Part shown: positions 1 through 9,987 of the stretch, piece after piece
Layout: each line of letters opens with the position of its first letter
Numbering within the stretch: position 1 is the stretch's first letter
Assembly: GCF_001544615.1 (NCBI RefSeq)
Contig: NZ_FCNV02000001.1
Span: 930,001-994,000 of the forward strand
Source of the DNA: Caballeronia concitans
GTDB taxonomy: Bacteria > Pseudomonadota > Gammaproteobacteria > Burkholderiales > Burkholderiaceae
DNA: 64,000 bases
Direction of reading: 5' to 3'
Translations under genes and position numbers: made by a program
The notes under the pieces: generated by a model
The model's input: only the letters and a program-made list of their open reading frames with translations
Database searches by the model: none
Told to the model about the DNA's origin: nothing

Positions 1-255
1 CGCGACTATCGCGCGGACGAATGGATCGCGATGCTCGACGCCGCCGGCTTCGACGCGCACGTGACCGAGCGGTGGCGCCTTCCGCTGGAGTTCGAAGCGT
101 GGGTATCGCGGATGCGCACGCCGCCCGAGCGCGTGACGGCCATCCGCTCGATGTGGACGAGCGCGCCCGACGAAGTGCGCCAGTACTTCGCCGTGAAGGA
201 CGACTGCTCCTTCGAACTCGACGCGCTGATGATCGAGGCGAAGCGCCGGGACTGA
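1..255 (+). CDS. C-terminal end of a class I SAM methyltransferase-like protein (partial)
   Basis: The frame is open from the window edge to the stop and gives 84 residues, so the start lies outside the window. The fragment begins RDYRADEWIAMLDAAGFDAH and ends LDALMIEAKRRD. This arrangement (W-x-x-M-L-x-x-A-G-F followed by an R/W-rich segment and a short acidic tail) resembles the C-terminus of small UbiE/Methyltransf_11-type enzymes. The SAM-binding motifs would lie upstream and cannot be checked. It converges on ppc with a 21-base gap. The family call is by resemblance only. Confidence 0.55.
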   Translation, partial: RDYRADEWIAMLDAAGFDAHVTERWRLPLEFEAWVSRMRTPPERVTAIRSMWTSAPDEVRQYFAVKDDCSFELDALMIEAKRRD

Positions 256-276
256 AGCTTGCCCCAAGCGGGATCG

Positions 277-3200
277 TCAGCCGGTGTTGCGCAAGCCCGC
301 CGCGATCCCGTTGATCGTCAGGTGAATGCCGCGCCGCAGCCGCACGTTCTGATCTCCCGCGCGATGGCGCTTGAGCAACTCCACTTGCAGGTGGTTCAGC
401 GGATCGAGATACGGGAAGCGGTTCTTGATCGAACGCGCGAGCAGCGGGTTGTCGGACAGGCGCTCGTGCCGGCCGGTGATCTCGCCGAGCACGCGGCACG
501 TGCGCTCGTGCTCCGCGACGATGCGGTCGAACACGAGCTTGCGCAGCTTCTTGTCGCTGACGAGCTGCGCATAGCGCGACGCCACCGCGAGATCGGTCTT
601 GGCGAGCACCATGTCCATGTTCGACAGCAGATTCTGGAAGAACGGCCAGGTCTTGTGCATCTTGCGCAGCGTGTTGAGGCGCTTGGCGCGATCGGCGTCG
701 GAGCCGCCCGCCTCGAGAAACGCCGTGACCGCGCTGCCGAAGCCGTACCAGCCCGTGAGCAGCAGGCGGCATTGGCCCCACGAGAAGCCCCACGGAATCG
801 CGCGCAAGTCTTCAATCTTCCGATGCTTCGGGTCTTGCAGCTTGCGCGACGCTGGCCGGCTGCCGATGTTCAGCTCCGCGATTTCCGCGATCGGCGTCGA
901 CGAGAAGAAGTAGTCGGTGAAGCCGGGCGTCTCGTAGACGAGCGCGCGATACGCGGCCATCGCGGCGTCCGAAAGCGTCTGCATCGTCGCTTCGAATTGC
1001 GGCAGTTGCGCGGGCGCGTTCTCGTGCGGCAGCAGCGATGCCTCCAGCGTCGCGGCCACGACCGTTTCCAGATTGCGCCGCCCGATCTCGGGATTGCCGA
1101 ACTTGCTCGCGATGACTTCCCCTTGCTCGGTCAGGCGGATTTGACCGTCGACGGTGCCGGGCGGCTGCGAAAGAATGGCCTGATACGTCGGGCCGCCGCC
1201 GCGTCCGACCGTGCCGCCGCGCCCGTGGAAAAGCCTGAGCGTCGTGCCGCGTTCCTTGAAGAGCGCGACGAGCGCCAGTTCCGCGCGATACAGCTCCCAG
1301 TTCGACGTGAGGAAACCGCCGTCCTTGTTGCTGTCCGAATAGCCGAGCATGACTTCCTGCTCGCCGCCCTGATTGGCGATGAGCGCATCGACGCCCGGCA
1401 GCGCGAACAGATCGCCCATGATGACGGGCGCATTGCGCAAGTCCGCGATCGTCTCGAAGAGCGGAATGACCATCAGGCCGTCGCGCGCGGGATCGTTCTT
1501 CGCGCCAAGACAGCCTTGCAGCACGCCGGTTTCCTTCTGCAGCAGCATGACTTCCAGCAGATCGCTGACGGTCTCCGTGTGCGAAATGATGTAGTTGCGC
1601 ACCGCGCGCGCGCCGAAGTTCTCGCGGATCACGCGCGCCGCTTCGAGCACGCCGAGTTCGCTTCTCGCGAGATCGGAATACTCGGCGTAAGGCAGGCGCA
1701 GCGGGCGCGGCTGTCCGAGTTCCTTCAGCAGCACGCGTTGCTTCTCTTCCTCGGAAAGCGCCGCGTAATCCTGCTCGACGCCGCCGCGCGCCAGCAATTC
1801 GGCGATGACCGCTTCGTGGATGTCCGAGCTTTGCCGCAAATCGATGCTCGCCAGATGGAAGCCGAAGACTTCCGATGCCCGCGCGAGCGGCGACAGGCGC
1901 GCGGCCGACAGCGACGCGCCGTGATGCTCGGCGAGCGAATCGATCAGCACGTGCAGATCGCGCGTGAACTCGGCGGCGTCGGCGTAGGGCGTCGCGCGGA
2001 TCGGGGCCGCGCCGCGTCCGGCGCTGCGCACCGCCACGACGCCTTCGCCGAGCCGCACGCGCGCGCTCGCGGCAAGCCGCGTGTAGATGCCGATCAGCGC
2101 GCGCCGATACGGCTCGTCCGTGCGATGCGGCGAGCGGTCCGGCGAGGCTTCCGCCAGCGCCTGCAACGCTTCGCTCGATCCCGAGAGCAGCTCCGACACC
2201 GACAGCTCCGCGCCGAGCTTGTGCACCTCTTCGAGATAGTGCTCGAAGATGACCGTCGCTTGCCGCGTGATGGCGTTTTCGAGCGTCGCGGCGGTGACGT
2301 TCGGATTGCCGTCGCGGTCGCCGCCGATCCAGCTTCCCATCTGGAAGAACGGCGGAAGCCGCGCGGGCAGGCCGTGCTCGGCGAGCGCGGCTTCGATATC
2401 GGCGTACAGCGCGGGAATTTCATCGAGGAAAGTCGCGCGATAGTAGGACAGCGCGTTCTCGATTTCGTCGGCGACGGTGAGGCGCGAGTCGCGCAGCATC
2501 CGCGTCTGCCACAGCGACGTGACGCGGGCGCGCAGCACCGCTTCGTTCTGCGCGCGCTCGCGGGCGGTCAATTCCTGATCGCGCTCGGCGAGCAGGCGCG
2601 CGATGTCGTGCTGCGCATCGAGAATGCTCTTGCGCTGCACTTCGGTCGGATGCGCGGTGAGGACGGGCACGATCAGCGCGTCGTCGAAGAATTTCTGCAG
2701 CATCTTGCGCGTGGCGCTGACGTTCTTCTGCTCGCGCATGCGCTCGATCGCATACGCGATGGTGCCGGGCCTCGGCGCGCTGCCCGCGAGCGCGTGAATG
2801 CGCCGCCGGCGGTTGTGATGCCGGTCTTCCGCGATATTCGCCAGATGCGAGAAATAGCTGAACGCGCGCACGACGCTCACCGTCTGCTCCGGCGACAGCG
2901 CGCGCAGGCGTTTTTCGAGCGCCTGTGAGGCGTCGACATCGTCCTCGCGGCGGAATTTCACGGCGGTCTGACGAATGGTCTCGACCATGTCGAACACGGC
3001 GTCGCCTTCCTGCTCGCGCAGCACTTCGCCGAGCAGCCGGCCGAGAAAGCGGATGTCCTCGAAAAGCGGGCGATCCTTGTCGTCGCGGGCGCGGCCTGCT
3101 GTCGCGGGCTTCGCGCGTTCGGCGGATGCGTCGCCGATGACGGCATCGGCCTTCGCCTTCTTGCGCGGCTTGGCCATGTCCGCTTTCTTCGAAGGCTTCG

Positions 3201-3327
3201 CCTTCAGCGCGACGGCGGAAGGCGGCGGCGTCACGTGCGGCATGGGCGACGTGGCGGACGCGATGGAGGATGAGTCGGGCGATGCGCCGTTACTGCGAGC
3301 CTGGCGGGCCGATGCGGAAGACGTCAC
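277..3327 (-). CDS. ppc: Phosphoenolpyruvate carboxylase
   Basis: Carboxylates PEP with bicarbonate to oxaloacetate, the anaplerotic feed of the TCA cycle. The protein is 1016 residues from a GTG start at 3325-3327, chosen because AGAGGA lies about eight bases upstream; longer in-frame starts reach back to 3474 but have no such site. The first 110 residues are a low-complexity Lys/Ala/Pro extension that is probably not catalytic. The catalytic His motif [12 protein letters not shown] lies near residue 224, and the Arg/Gly-rich active-site loop [14 protein letters not shown] near residue 705. The C-terminus ends AAGLRNTG, close to the QNTG end typical of the family. Length fits a proteobacterial PEPC plus its N-terminal extension. 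It is divergent from hemC. Confidence 0.97.
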   Translation of the reverse strand: MTSSASARQARSNGASPDSSSIASATSPMPHVTPPPSAVALKAKPSKKADMAKPRKKAKADAVIGDASAERAKPATAGRARDDKDRPLFEDIRFLGRLLGEVLREQEGDAVFDMVETIRQTAVKFRREDDVDASQALEKRLRALSPEQTVSVVRAFSYFSHLANIAEDRHHNRRRRIHALAGSAPRPGTIAYAIERMREQKNVSATRKMLQKFFDDALIVPVLTAHPTEVQRKSILDAQHDIARLLAERDQELTARERAQNEAVLRARVTSLWQTRMLRDSRLTVADEIENALSYYRATFLDEIPALYADIEAALAEHGLPARLPPFFQMGSWIGGDRDGNPNVTAATLENAITRQATVIFEHYLEEVHKLGAELSVSELLSGSSEALQALAEASPDRSPHRTDEPYRRALIGIYTRLAASARVRLGEGVVAVRSAGRGAAPIRATPYADAAEFTRDLHVLIDSLAEHHGASLSAARLSPLARASEVFGFHLASIDLRQSSDIHEAVIAELLARGGVEQDYAALSEEEKQRVLLKELGQPRPLRLPYAEYSDLARSELGVLEAARVIRENFGARAVRNYIISHTETVSDLLEVMLLQKETGVLQGCLGAKNDPARDGLMVIPLFETIADLRNAPVIMGDLFALPGVDALIANQGGEQEVMLGYSDSNKDGGFLTSNWELYRAELALVALFKERGTTLRLFHGRGGTVGRGGGPTYQAILSQPPGTVDGQIRLTEQGEVIASKFGNPEIGRRNLETVVAATLEASLLPHENAPAQLPQFEATMQTLSDAAMAAYRALVYETPGFTDYFFSSTPIAEIAELNIGSRPASRKLQDPKHRKIEDLRAIPWGFSWGQCRLLLTGWYGFGSAVTAFLEAGGSDADRAKRLNTLRKMHKTWPFFQNLLSNMDMVLAKTDLAVASRYAQLVSDKKLRKLVFDRIVAEHERTCRVLGEITGRHERLSDNPLLARSIKNRFPYLDPLNHLQVELLKRHRAGDQNVRLRRGIHLTINGIAAGLRNTG

Positions 3328-3602
3328 GTTGAATTCCTCTCTGATGCAAGCCAAAGACCATCGACAGGCGCTTAAGGCGAGAGCCGGCGCCCGGGTGTCA
3401 TGCGGACCATCGAAAGCGAACGCGCGTAAAGCGCCGAGTGCGCGCACGTGTCTCCCCGTGCTGCGCCCACGCACGTCGCCGCCCTCGCGGACGCCCGGAA
3501 GGCGCGCCGGACAAGGCTCCGGCGTGCCGCCCGCGCCAAATGGACCCTGGCGTGCGTGCTACCATTGTTCGTTATTTCATCCCGTCATCCGATCGAGCAT
3601 CA

Positions 3603-4637
3603 ATGAATTCCGAGACGCATTCAACGACACCGCCCGCAAGCCTCGTCATCGCTTCGCGGGAAAGCCGGCTCGCGATGTGGCAAGCCGAGCACGTGCGGTG
3701 TGCGCTGCACAAATTATATCCATCTTGCGACGTCAAAATTCTCGGAATGACGACGCGCGGCGATCAGATTCTGGATCGCACGCTTTCCAAAGTCGGCGGC
3801 AAGGGACTCTTCGTCAAGGAACTCGAAGCAGCGCTCGCCGAAGGCCGCGCCGATCTCGCCGTCCATTCGCTCAAGGACGTGCCGATGCAGCTTCCCGAAG
3901 GCTTCACGCTCGGCGCGATTCTCGAACGCGAAGATCCGCGCGATGCCTTCGTGTCGCCGCATTACGCGTCGCTGGCGGAATTGCCGGCGGGAAGCGTCGT
4001 CGGTACGTCGAGCCTGCGCCGCGAATCCATGATCCGCGCACGCTTTCCGCATCTCGATGTCCGGCCGTTGCGCGGCAATCTCGATACGCGCCTCGCCAAG
4101 CTGGATCGCGGCGACTACGCGGCCATCATTCTCGCGGCCGCCGGACTGAAGCGCCTCGGCATGGAAGCGCGCATCCGCGCCTTGCTCGACGCCTCCGACA
4201 GCCTGCCCGCGGCGGGCCAGGGCGCGCTCGGCATCGAGATTCGCGCGGATCGCGCCGATCTTGCCGCGTGGCTCGCGCCGCTGCACGACGAGGCGACCGC
4301 GCTCGCCGTCGAAGCGGAACGCGCGGTGTCGCGCGCGCTCGGCGGAAGCTGCGAAGTGCCGCTCGCCGCGTACGCGCAGTGGCAGGGCGACGCGCTGCAT
4401 TTGCGCGGCGCCGTATCGATGCCGGACGGCAAGCGCGTGCTGCGCGCCGAGGAACACGTGCGCGCGCCCGATCTCGCGGCGGCGCTCGCGCTCGGCCAGC
4501 GCGTGTCGGCGGATTTGGAAGCGCAAGGCGCGATGGACATCGTCAACGCGCTTTCCACGATGAGCCGCGCCGACGCGCCCAATGCCGCGCCCGCGAAGCA
4601 GGACGAACTTCCGCCGTCCGCGGCGAATCCGTCCTGA
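3603..4637 (+). CDS. hemC: Porphobilinogen deaminase (hydroxymethylbilane synthase)
   Basis: Polymerises four porphobilinogens to hydroxymethylbilane in haem synthesis. The 344-residue protein starts at ATG 3603, after which the family N-terminus ([12 protein letters not shown]) begins within 20 residues; the frame is open further upstream but that part has no family similarity. Visible motifs are [21 protein letters not shown], the substrate-binding Arg-rich [16 protein letters not shown], and [12 protein letters not shown], whose Cys carries the dipyrromethane cofactor. A Pro/Ala-rich tail of about 20 residues follows the core. Its stop overlaps the hemD start as TGATG, so hemC, hemDX and hemY form one operon. 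Confidence 0.97.
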   Translation: MNSETHSTTPPASLVIASRESRLAMWQAEHVRCALHKLYPSCDVKILGMTTRGDQILDRTLSKVGGKGLFVKELEAALAEGRADLAVHSLKDVPMQLPEGFTLGAILEREDPRDAFVSPHYASLAELPAGSVVGTSSLRRESMIRARFPHLDVRPLRGNLDTRLAKLDRGDYAAIILAAAGLKRLGMEARIRALLDASDSLPAAGQGALGIEIRADRADLAAWLAPLHDEATALAVEAERAVSRALGGSCEVPLAAYAQWQGDALHLRGAVSMPDGKRVLRAEEHVRAPDLAAALALGQRVSADLEAQGAMDIVNALSTMSRADAPNAAPAKQDELPPSAANPS

Positions 4638-6664
4638 TGGCGAGCGCGCGCCGCGCCACCGTCGTCATCACGCGGCCGGGCGGCCAGTCGTCCGGGCTGA
4701 TCGCGCGGCTTACCCGCGCCGGTTTCGACGCGTTCGAATTCCCGCTCATCGACATCGCCCCCGTTTCCGACGATGCCCTGCTGCGCGCCGCCCTCGACGA
4801 GCTGTACGGGCCCGAGCGTTACGCGCTCGTCGTGTTCGTCTCGCCGAATGCGGTCGATCACGCGTTCGGCCGCCTTTTCGCGCCGTGGCCTGCCGACGTG
4901 CCGGTGGCGGCGGTCGGGCCGGGCAGCGTCGCGGCGCTGGCGCGGCAAGGCGTGAGCGCGCCGGGGCATCGCGTGATCAGTCCGTCGGCGGAACATGCCG
5001 ATCCGCGCTTCGACTCCGAGGCGCTGTACACGGCGATCGAATCGCACTTCGGCGCGAACGGGCTGGAAGGCAAGCGCGTGCTGATCGTGCGCGGCGACGG
5101 CGGGCGCGAATGGCTCGCCGAACGTCTCGCGGAAGCGGGCGCGCGCGTCGAAAAGGCGGCGGCGTACCGGCGTCTGTTGCCCGAACCGTCGATGCAAAAG
5201 TGGGAGCGCATCCACACGCTGCTCGCGGGCGCGCCGCATGCGTGGCTGCTGACGAGTTCCGAAGGCGTGCGCAATCTCGACGAACTCGCGCGCGAGCATC
5301 TCACCGCCGACGAAATCGTGCGCATCAAGCGGGCGCCGGTGGTCTGCCCGCACCCGCGCATCGCTGAAGCCGCGCGCCAGGCGGGTTTTGATAGGATTAC
5401 GGTGTCCGGCGCCGGCGATGAGCGCATCGTGCAGTCGCTCGAAACGCTGTTTCCAGGCGATGAATCATCGGCGGCCGTATCGACGGACCACTCACCGGCC
5501 AGTTCGGCGGACAACTCACCGGCTCATCAACCGGCTCAATCACGCATGACTGATTCGAACGATTCCAAGAAAGCTTCACCTCAGCCGAACGTGACACCGC
5601 CCCTGCCGCCCAACACGCCGTATGCGCCCTACGAGCAGCAGAAGCGGCGCGGCGGCGCGGGCAACGTATTGCTGTGGTTCGTCATCGCCATTCTGGCCAT
5701 CGCGGCGGGTGCGGGCGGCTATGCGCTGAACCGCAAGCTCGACCGCAAGGAACAGGAACTGACGCAGCGCGTCGCGCAGGCCGATGCGCAAAACGCCGAA
5801 CTGCGCGCGAAGGCCGATCAGGCCGCGAGCGCGACCGGCGCGCTCAACACGCAGATCATCCAGTTGCAAGGCAAGCTCGCCGATGCCGAAGCGCACAGCC
5901 AGGCGTTGCAGCAGCAGTATCAGGATCTCGCGAGCAATCGCGACGACTGGACCATCGCGGAAGTCGAGCAAATTCTCTCGAGCGCGAGCCAGCAACTGCA
6001 ATTGACCGGCAACGTGCAACTGGCGCTCTTCGCGCTCGAAAGCGCCGACACGCGCTTGGCCGCGACGACCGGCCCGCAGGTCGTGACCATCCGCAAGGCC
6101 ATCGCGCAGGACATGGACAAGCTGAAGGCCGCGCCGACCACGGACCTGACCGGCCTCGCCATCAAGCTCGATACCGCCATCGAACAGATCGACACGTTGC
6201 CGCTCGCGGGCGAAGCGCCGATCGAGCGCGCGCGCGCGCAAGCCGCCGCGCCGGCCGATAGCGCGTCGATCGCGGCGGCGACCGGCGAGCCGCGCTGGAA
6301 GGTGCTGTGGCGGCAGATCACGACGGGCATCGGCCAGCAACTGGCGAGTCTCGTGTCCGTGCGGCGCATCGACAACGCGGACGCCATGCTCACGGCGCCC
6401 GATCAGGGCTACTTCGTGCGCGAGAACGTGAAGCTGCGGCTGTTGTCCGCGCGTCTGTCGCTGCTCTCGCGCAGCGAAGCCACGCTCAAGTCCGATCTTC
6501 AGGCCGCCGACGCATCGCTGGGCCGCTACTTCGATCCGTCGTCGAAGAAAGTGGAGGCCGTGCGCGGTCTCGTGAAGCAGGTCGATCAGGCATCGGTCGC
6601 GGTCGCCGTGCCGAACCTGAACGCGAGCCTCGCCGCCGTGCATCAGTTCAAGCGAGGCGGATGA
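4637..6664 (+). CDS. hemDX: Fused uroporphyrinogen-III synthase / HemX membrane protein
   Basis: A single 675-residue frame. Residues 1 to about 275 match HemD, which cyclises hydroxymethylbilane to uroporphyrinogen III (N-terminal VVITRPGGQSSGLIARL, then LLTSSEGVRNLDEL and VVCPHPRIAEAARQAGF). A linker of about 45 residues rich in Ser, Pro and Ala follows. From the internal Met at 5546 comes a HemX-like part: a Pro-rich cytosolic segment, one transmembrane helix (NVLLWFVIAILAIAAGAGGY) and a long periplasmic coiled coil (EQELTQRVAQADAQNAELRAK). HemX function is not settled. No stop or frameshift separates the halves. The end overlaps the hemY start by four bases. Confidence 0.93.
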   Translation: MASARRATVVITRPGGQSSGLIARLTRAGFDAFEFPLIDIAPVSDDALLRAALDELYGPERYALVVFVSPNAVDHAFGRLFAPWPADVPVAAVGPGSVAALARQGVSAPGHRVISPSAEHADPRFDSEALYTAIESHFGANGLEGKRVLIVRGDGGREWLAERLAEAGARVEKAAAYRRLLPEPSMQKWERIHTLLAGAPHAWLLTSSEGVRNLDELAREHLTADEIVRIKRAPVVCPHPRIAEAARQAGFDRITVSGAGDERIVQSLETLFPGDESSAAVSTDHSPASSADNSPAHQPAQSRMTDSNDSKKASPQPNVTPPLPPNTPYAPYEQQKRRGGAGNVLLWFVIAILAIAAGAGGYALNRKLDRKEQELTQRVAQADAQNAELRAKADQAASATGALNTQIIQLQGKLADAEAHSQALQQQYQDLASNRDDWTIAEVEQILSSASQQLQLTGNVQLALFALESADTRLAATTGPQVVTIRKAIAQDMDKLKAAPTTDLTGLAIKLDTAIEQIDTLPLAGEAPIERARAQAAAPADSASIAAATGEPRWKVLWRQITTGIGQQLASLVSVRRIDNADAMLTAPDQGYFVRENVKLRLLSARLSLLSRSEATLKSDLQAADASLGRYFDPSSKKVEAVRGLVKQVDQASVAVAVPNLNASLAAVHQFKRGG

Positions 6665-7857
6665 TGACGATTCGTGGACTCATCTGGCTCGCGCTGCTGT
6701 TCGCGGTCGCGGTGATCGTCGCGACGGTCGGCGGCTTCGACGGCGGGCAGGTTCTGATCGTGGTGCCGCCGTATCGCGTGGACGTGTCGCTGAATCTGTT
6801 CGTGGTGGCGCTCGTCGTGCTCTTCATCGTGCTCTATGCGCTGATTCGCGCGGCGCGCGGCGTGTGGAAGATGCCCGAGCGCGTGGCCGCGTATCGCGCG
6901 CGCAGCCGGCTCGCGAAGGCGAACGCGGCGTTGCGCGACGCCATCGGCCATTTGTATGCGGGCCGCTTCTCGAAGGCGGAGAAGGCTTCGCGCGATGCGC
7001 TTTCCGTCGATGCGAACAAGGGCGCGGCCAGCCTGATCGGCGCGCAGGCGGCGCATCGGCTGCACGAGTACGCGCGCCGCGACGAATGGCTCGCGCAGAT
7101 CAGCGGCGCGGACTGGCAGGACGCGCGTCTCATGGCCACCGCCGACATGCGCGCCGATGGCCGCGACGCGGACGGCGCACTCATCGCGCTGACGGAAATG
7201 CAGGCGCAGGGCGGACGGCGCATCCACGCGCAGCAGATCGCGCTGCGCGCCCAGCAGCAATTGAAGAACTGGGGCGAAGTGCTGAAGCTCGTGCGGATGC
7301 TGGAAAAGCGCGAGGCGCTGCATCCGGCGGTCGCGGTGCGTTTGCGTCAGGTCGCGGCGGAAAACTTGCTGCGCGATCGCCGGCATAATCCCGACGCGTT
7401 GCTCGAGCTCTGGCAATCGCTCTCGGTGACGGAGCGCCAGTCGCCGCGTCTCGCCGATCTCGCGGCGGAACTGCTGATCGCGCTCGATCGTCGCGCGGAA
7501 GCGAGGAAGATCGTCGAGGATGCGCTCGCGCATAACTGGGACGCGCGGCTGTTGCGGCGCTATCCGGATTGCGTCGTCGGCGGCGACGCGTTCCCGCTTA
7601 TCCAGCGCGCCGAAGCGTGGCAGAAGGAGCGCACCGAAGACGCGGACCTTCTCTTCACGCTCGGGCGGCTCTGCCTGCATCAGCAGTTGTGGGGCAAGGC
7701 GCAGGCGTTCCTCGAATCGGCGCTGAAGCTCGCCGACAACGAGCCGCTGAAGATTCGCACGCATCGCGCGCTGGCGCGTCTGCACGAACAGCTCGGCGAT
7801 GCCGACAAAGCCGCCGAGCACTATCGCGCGAGCGCGCTGGCGATGAACGTCGTTTAA
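6661..7857 (+). CDS. hemY: HemY-type membrane TPR protein
   Basis: A 398-residue inner-membrane protein of the proteobacterial hemY_coli family, named from its place in the haem operon and not the protoporphyrinogen oxidase of Gram-positives. It has two N-terminal membrane segments (about residues 5-25 and 42-62) separated by a short loop with the family signature VVPPYRVDVSLNLF. Then come amphipathic helical repeats of TPR type, such as LYAGRFSKAEKASRDAL and the last one near the C-terminus (LARLHEQLGDADKAAEHYRA). The start ATG at 6661 overlaps the hemDX stop; an ATG directly after it at 6664 is equally possible. A hairpin terminator follows. Confidence 0.9.
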   Translation: MMTIRGLIWLALLFAVAVIVATVGGFDGGQVLIVVPPYRVDVSLNLFVVALVVLFIVLYALIRAARGVWKMPERVAAYRARSRLAKANAALRDAIGHLYAGRFSKAEKASRDALSVDANKGAASLIGAQAAHRLHEYARRDEWLAQISGADWQDARLMATADMRADGRDADGALIALTEMQAQGGRRIHAQQIALRAQQQLKNWGEVLKLVRMLEKREALHPAVAVRLRQVAAENLLRDRRHNPDALLELWQSLSVTERQSPRLADLAAELLIALDRRAEARKIVEDALAHNWDARLLRRYPDCVVGGDAFPLIQRAEAWQKERTEDADLLFTLGRLCLHQQLWGKAQAFLESALKLADNEPLKIRTHRALARLHEQLGDADKAAEHYRASALAMNVV

Positions 7858-7883
7858 GCCGGTTCATCGTCCGATTCATTCGA

Positions 7884-7916
7884 AGCCGCATGCCTGCAAA
7901 GGCGTGCGGCTTTTTC
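7884..7916 (+). terminator. Rho-independent terminator of the hemC-hemDX-hemY operon
   Basis: An 11-bp stem (AGCCGCATGCC with GGCGTGCGGCT, one G-T pair) closes a six-base loop and is followed directly by a T run. It lies 27 bases after the hemY stop. Confidence 0.85.
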
Positions 7917-8015
7917 ATTTCTTCGTCCGCGTCTGTTCGTTAGCGCACGGCCACGAACCGGCGTAGCGTGATCTATTCTCGTTCAGCCATCGCGCGAGCC
8001 ATGAAAGGAGACGAA

Positions 8016-9605
8016 GTGGACACTGCGAACCGACTTCGGAGGCTCGTCGCGCCGGCATTTTGCGCGCTGCTTTCTTGCGTGGAAGCGTCGCCGGCACACG
8101 CGCAGACCGGCGCGCCGCTGTGGACGGGCACGTGGTCCGCCGCGCCCGCCATCACGAGCGATCCCGGTTTCGACAACCAGACGATTCGCCAGATCGTGCA
8201 TACGAGCATCGGCGGGACGGCCGTGCGGCTGCGCTTCTCCAATCTCTTCGGCAGCCAGCCCGTCACGCTCGGCAACGTGCATGTCGCACAGCGGGCGAGC
8301 GGCGCGCAGACCGTCGCCGCGACGGATCGCGCCGCCACGTTCAACGGGCAAGCGTACGTGACGATTCCGGCAGGCGGCTCCGTCGTCAGCGATACCGTCG
8401 CGTTCCAGGCGCCCGTGCTCGGCGACGTGGCGGTGAGCTTCCACGTGCCGTCGAAGACGCCGCCGAATTCGACCGGCCATCCCGCCGGCTTGCAGGACGT
8501 CTATATCGCGCCCGGCGATGTGAGCGGCGATGCGTCGTTCGCGGGCGGCGTCGCCAACGCGGCGGGCGGGCCGTCGTACTATTTCCTCGCCAATCTCGAT
8601 GTCGTCAACGCGGGCGCGACGGGCGCGGTCGTCGCGTTCGGGGCATCGATCACGGACGGCCTCGCGTCCACGCCGAACATGAACCGGCGATGGCCGAACC
8701 GGCTGGCCGAGCGGCTGATCGCCGCGGGCATGAACGTCGGCGTGCTGAATCAGGGCATCAGCGGCAACAACTTCTTTTCCGACGGCGATTCGTCCGGGCA
8801 GGCGGGCCTCACGCGCTTTCAGCGCGACGTGCTGCAACAGGCCAACGTGAAGTGGGTGATCGTGTCCGACGACGCCGTGAACAATCTCATCGGCGGCAAT
8901 CCGCCGACCGCGCAGCGGCTGTCCGGCGCGTTCGAACAGCTGATTTCGCAGGCGCATGCGGCGCACGTCAAGGTGATCTGCTCGACGCTCACGCCGTTCG
9001 AAGGCATTGCGCGATGGACGCCCGCCATCGAGGACACGCGGCAGGCGGTGAACGCGTTTCTGCGCGATCCATCGAACGGATGCGACGGCGTGCTCGATCA
9101 GGCCGCCGCGCTCGGCGGTCCCGGCGACGCGTCCATCGCGTACGCGAGCGCGTTCAATAGCGGCGACGACCTGCATCCGAACGATGCGGGCCTGCTGGCC
9201 ATCGCCGATGCGGCCAATCTCGACTGGTTCGCCGGGCTGCCCGCCGTACGCGCGCCGTCGGGCTGCGGACGGCTCGCGCAGGGCGAGGGCTTGTCGATCG
9301 GGCAGACGCTCGCGTCCTGCGACGGGCGTTTCACGCTGACGCTGGGCCGCGACGGATTTCTCGCGATCGTGTACGAAGGCGCGGCAATCTGGTCGACGAG
9401 CGATGCGGGCGCGCCGGGCGTGGAGATGCGTTTCGAGGAAGACGGCACGCTCTCACTATTCGATTCGAACGGCGCGCGCGTGTGGCAAAGCGGGAAGACG
9501 GACATGGCGGTCGGCTACGCCTACATGCAGCGCGACGGCAACCTCGTCGTCTATTCGACGGCCGGCAAGCCGGTCTGGGCGACCGGCACGGTAGTCAATA
9601 AGTAG
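8016..9605 (+). CDS. Secreted SGNH/GDSL hydrolase with C-terminal bulb-type lectin domain
   Basis: A probable exported esterase or carbohydrate deacetylase of 529 residues. GTG at 8016 is preferred because AAAGGAG lies six bases before it; an ATG 15 bases upstream would include that site. Residues 1-29 form a signal peptide ending SPAHA. An N-terminal beta-rich region resembles XynE-like hydrolases. The SGNH core has the nucleophile Ser211 in FGASITDG, the block II Gly in NQGISGNN, a modified block III AVNN in place of GxND, and D384/H387 in GDDLHPND. The last 110 residues carry a B-lectin repeat with the mannose-binding pattern MQRDGNLVVYS. The substrate is unknown. Its end overlaps the convergent rhodanese gene by 11 bases. 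Confidence 0.85.
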   Translation: MDTANRLRRLVAPAFCALLSCVEASPAHAQTGAPLWTGTWSAAPAITSDPGFDNQTIRQIVHTSIGGTAVRLRFSNLFGSQPVTLGNVHVAQRASGAQTVAATDRAATFNGQAYVTIPAGGSVVSDTVAFQAPVLGDVAVSFHVPSKTPPNSTGHPAGLQDVYIAPGDVSGDASFAGGVANAAGGPSYYFLANLDVVNAGATGAVVAFGASITDGLASTPNMNRRWPNRLAERLIAAGMNVGVLNQGISGNNFFSDGDSSGQAGLTRFQRDVLQQANVKWVIVSDDAVNNLIGGNPPTAQRLSGAFEQLISQAHAAHVKVICSTLTPFEGIARWTPAIEDTRQAVNAFLRDPSNGCDGVLDQAAALGGPGDASIAYASAFNSGDDLHPNDAGLLAIADAANLDWFAGLPAVRAPSGCGRLAQGEGLSIGQTLASCDGRFTLTLGRDGFLAIVYEGAAIWSTSDAGAPGVEMRFEEDGTLSLFDSNGARVWQSGKTDMAVGYAYMQRDGNLVVYSTAGKPVWATGTVVNK

Positions 9606-9918
9606 GAACGGACGGATCGACCTGACGCGACCACGCGTCGATGCCGCCGTACAGATTGAAGATGTTCGTGAAGCCGCGCGATTCCAGGAACATGCCGACC
9701 GAGGCGCTGCGCGCGCCGTGATGGCAGATGCAGACGATCTGCGCGTCGTCGTCGAGTTCCTCGCTGCGCGCGGGAATGTCGCGCATCGGGATCGACACGA
9801 CGTTGTCCATCTTCGCCGTCTGAAGCTCCCACGGTTCGCGCACGTCGAGCAGCACGGGGGCAGGGCGGGACGAATCGGCGAGCCACGCGGCGAGTTCGGG
9901 TGCGGTGAGATTCTGCAT
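9595..9918 (-). CDS. Single-domain rhodanese-like sulfurtransferase
   Basis: A 107-residue cytosolic rhodanese domain with no signal peptide. The family hallmarks are LLDVREPWE near residues 23-31, an IPM substrate-entry segment, and the active-site loop CHHGARS with the persulfide-carrying Cys65. The C-terminal LYGGIDAWSRQVDP is also typical (GGxxAW). The sulfur donor and acceptor cannot be inferred. It lies 69 bases downstream of the Pcm-like gene on the same strand, so the two are probably co-transcribed. Confidence 0.9.
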   Translation of the reverse strand: MQNLTAPELAAWLADSSRPAPVLLDVREPWELQTAKMDNVVSIPMRDIPARSEELDDDAQIVCICHHGARSASVGMFLESRGFTNIFNLYGGIDAWSRQVDPSVPTY

Positions 9919-9987
9919 GGGATCGAAATCGGAACGGACGATGAGGGCCCGCGGCGGCGTTAAGTCCGCGCCGCGGTGCGATTGAGT

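Noticed and set aside
259-2928. Long open frame on the plus strand opposite ppc (889 codons)
   Set aside because: It is antisense to a clear PEP carboxylase and has the Arg/Ala-rich composition of GC-rich shadow frames, with no motif.
3438-3602. Extended N-terminus for HemC
   Set aside because: The 55 extra codons are Arg/Pro-rich and unlike the family; the ATG at 3603 lies just before the conserved core.
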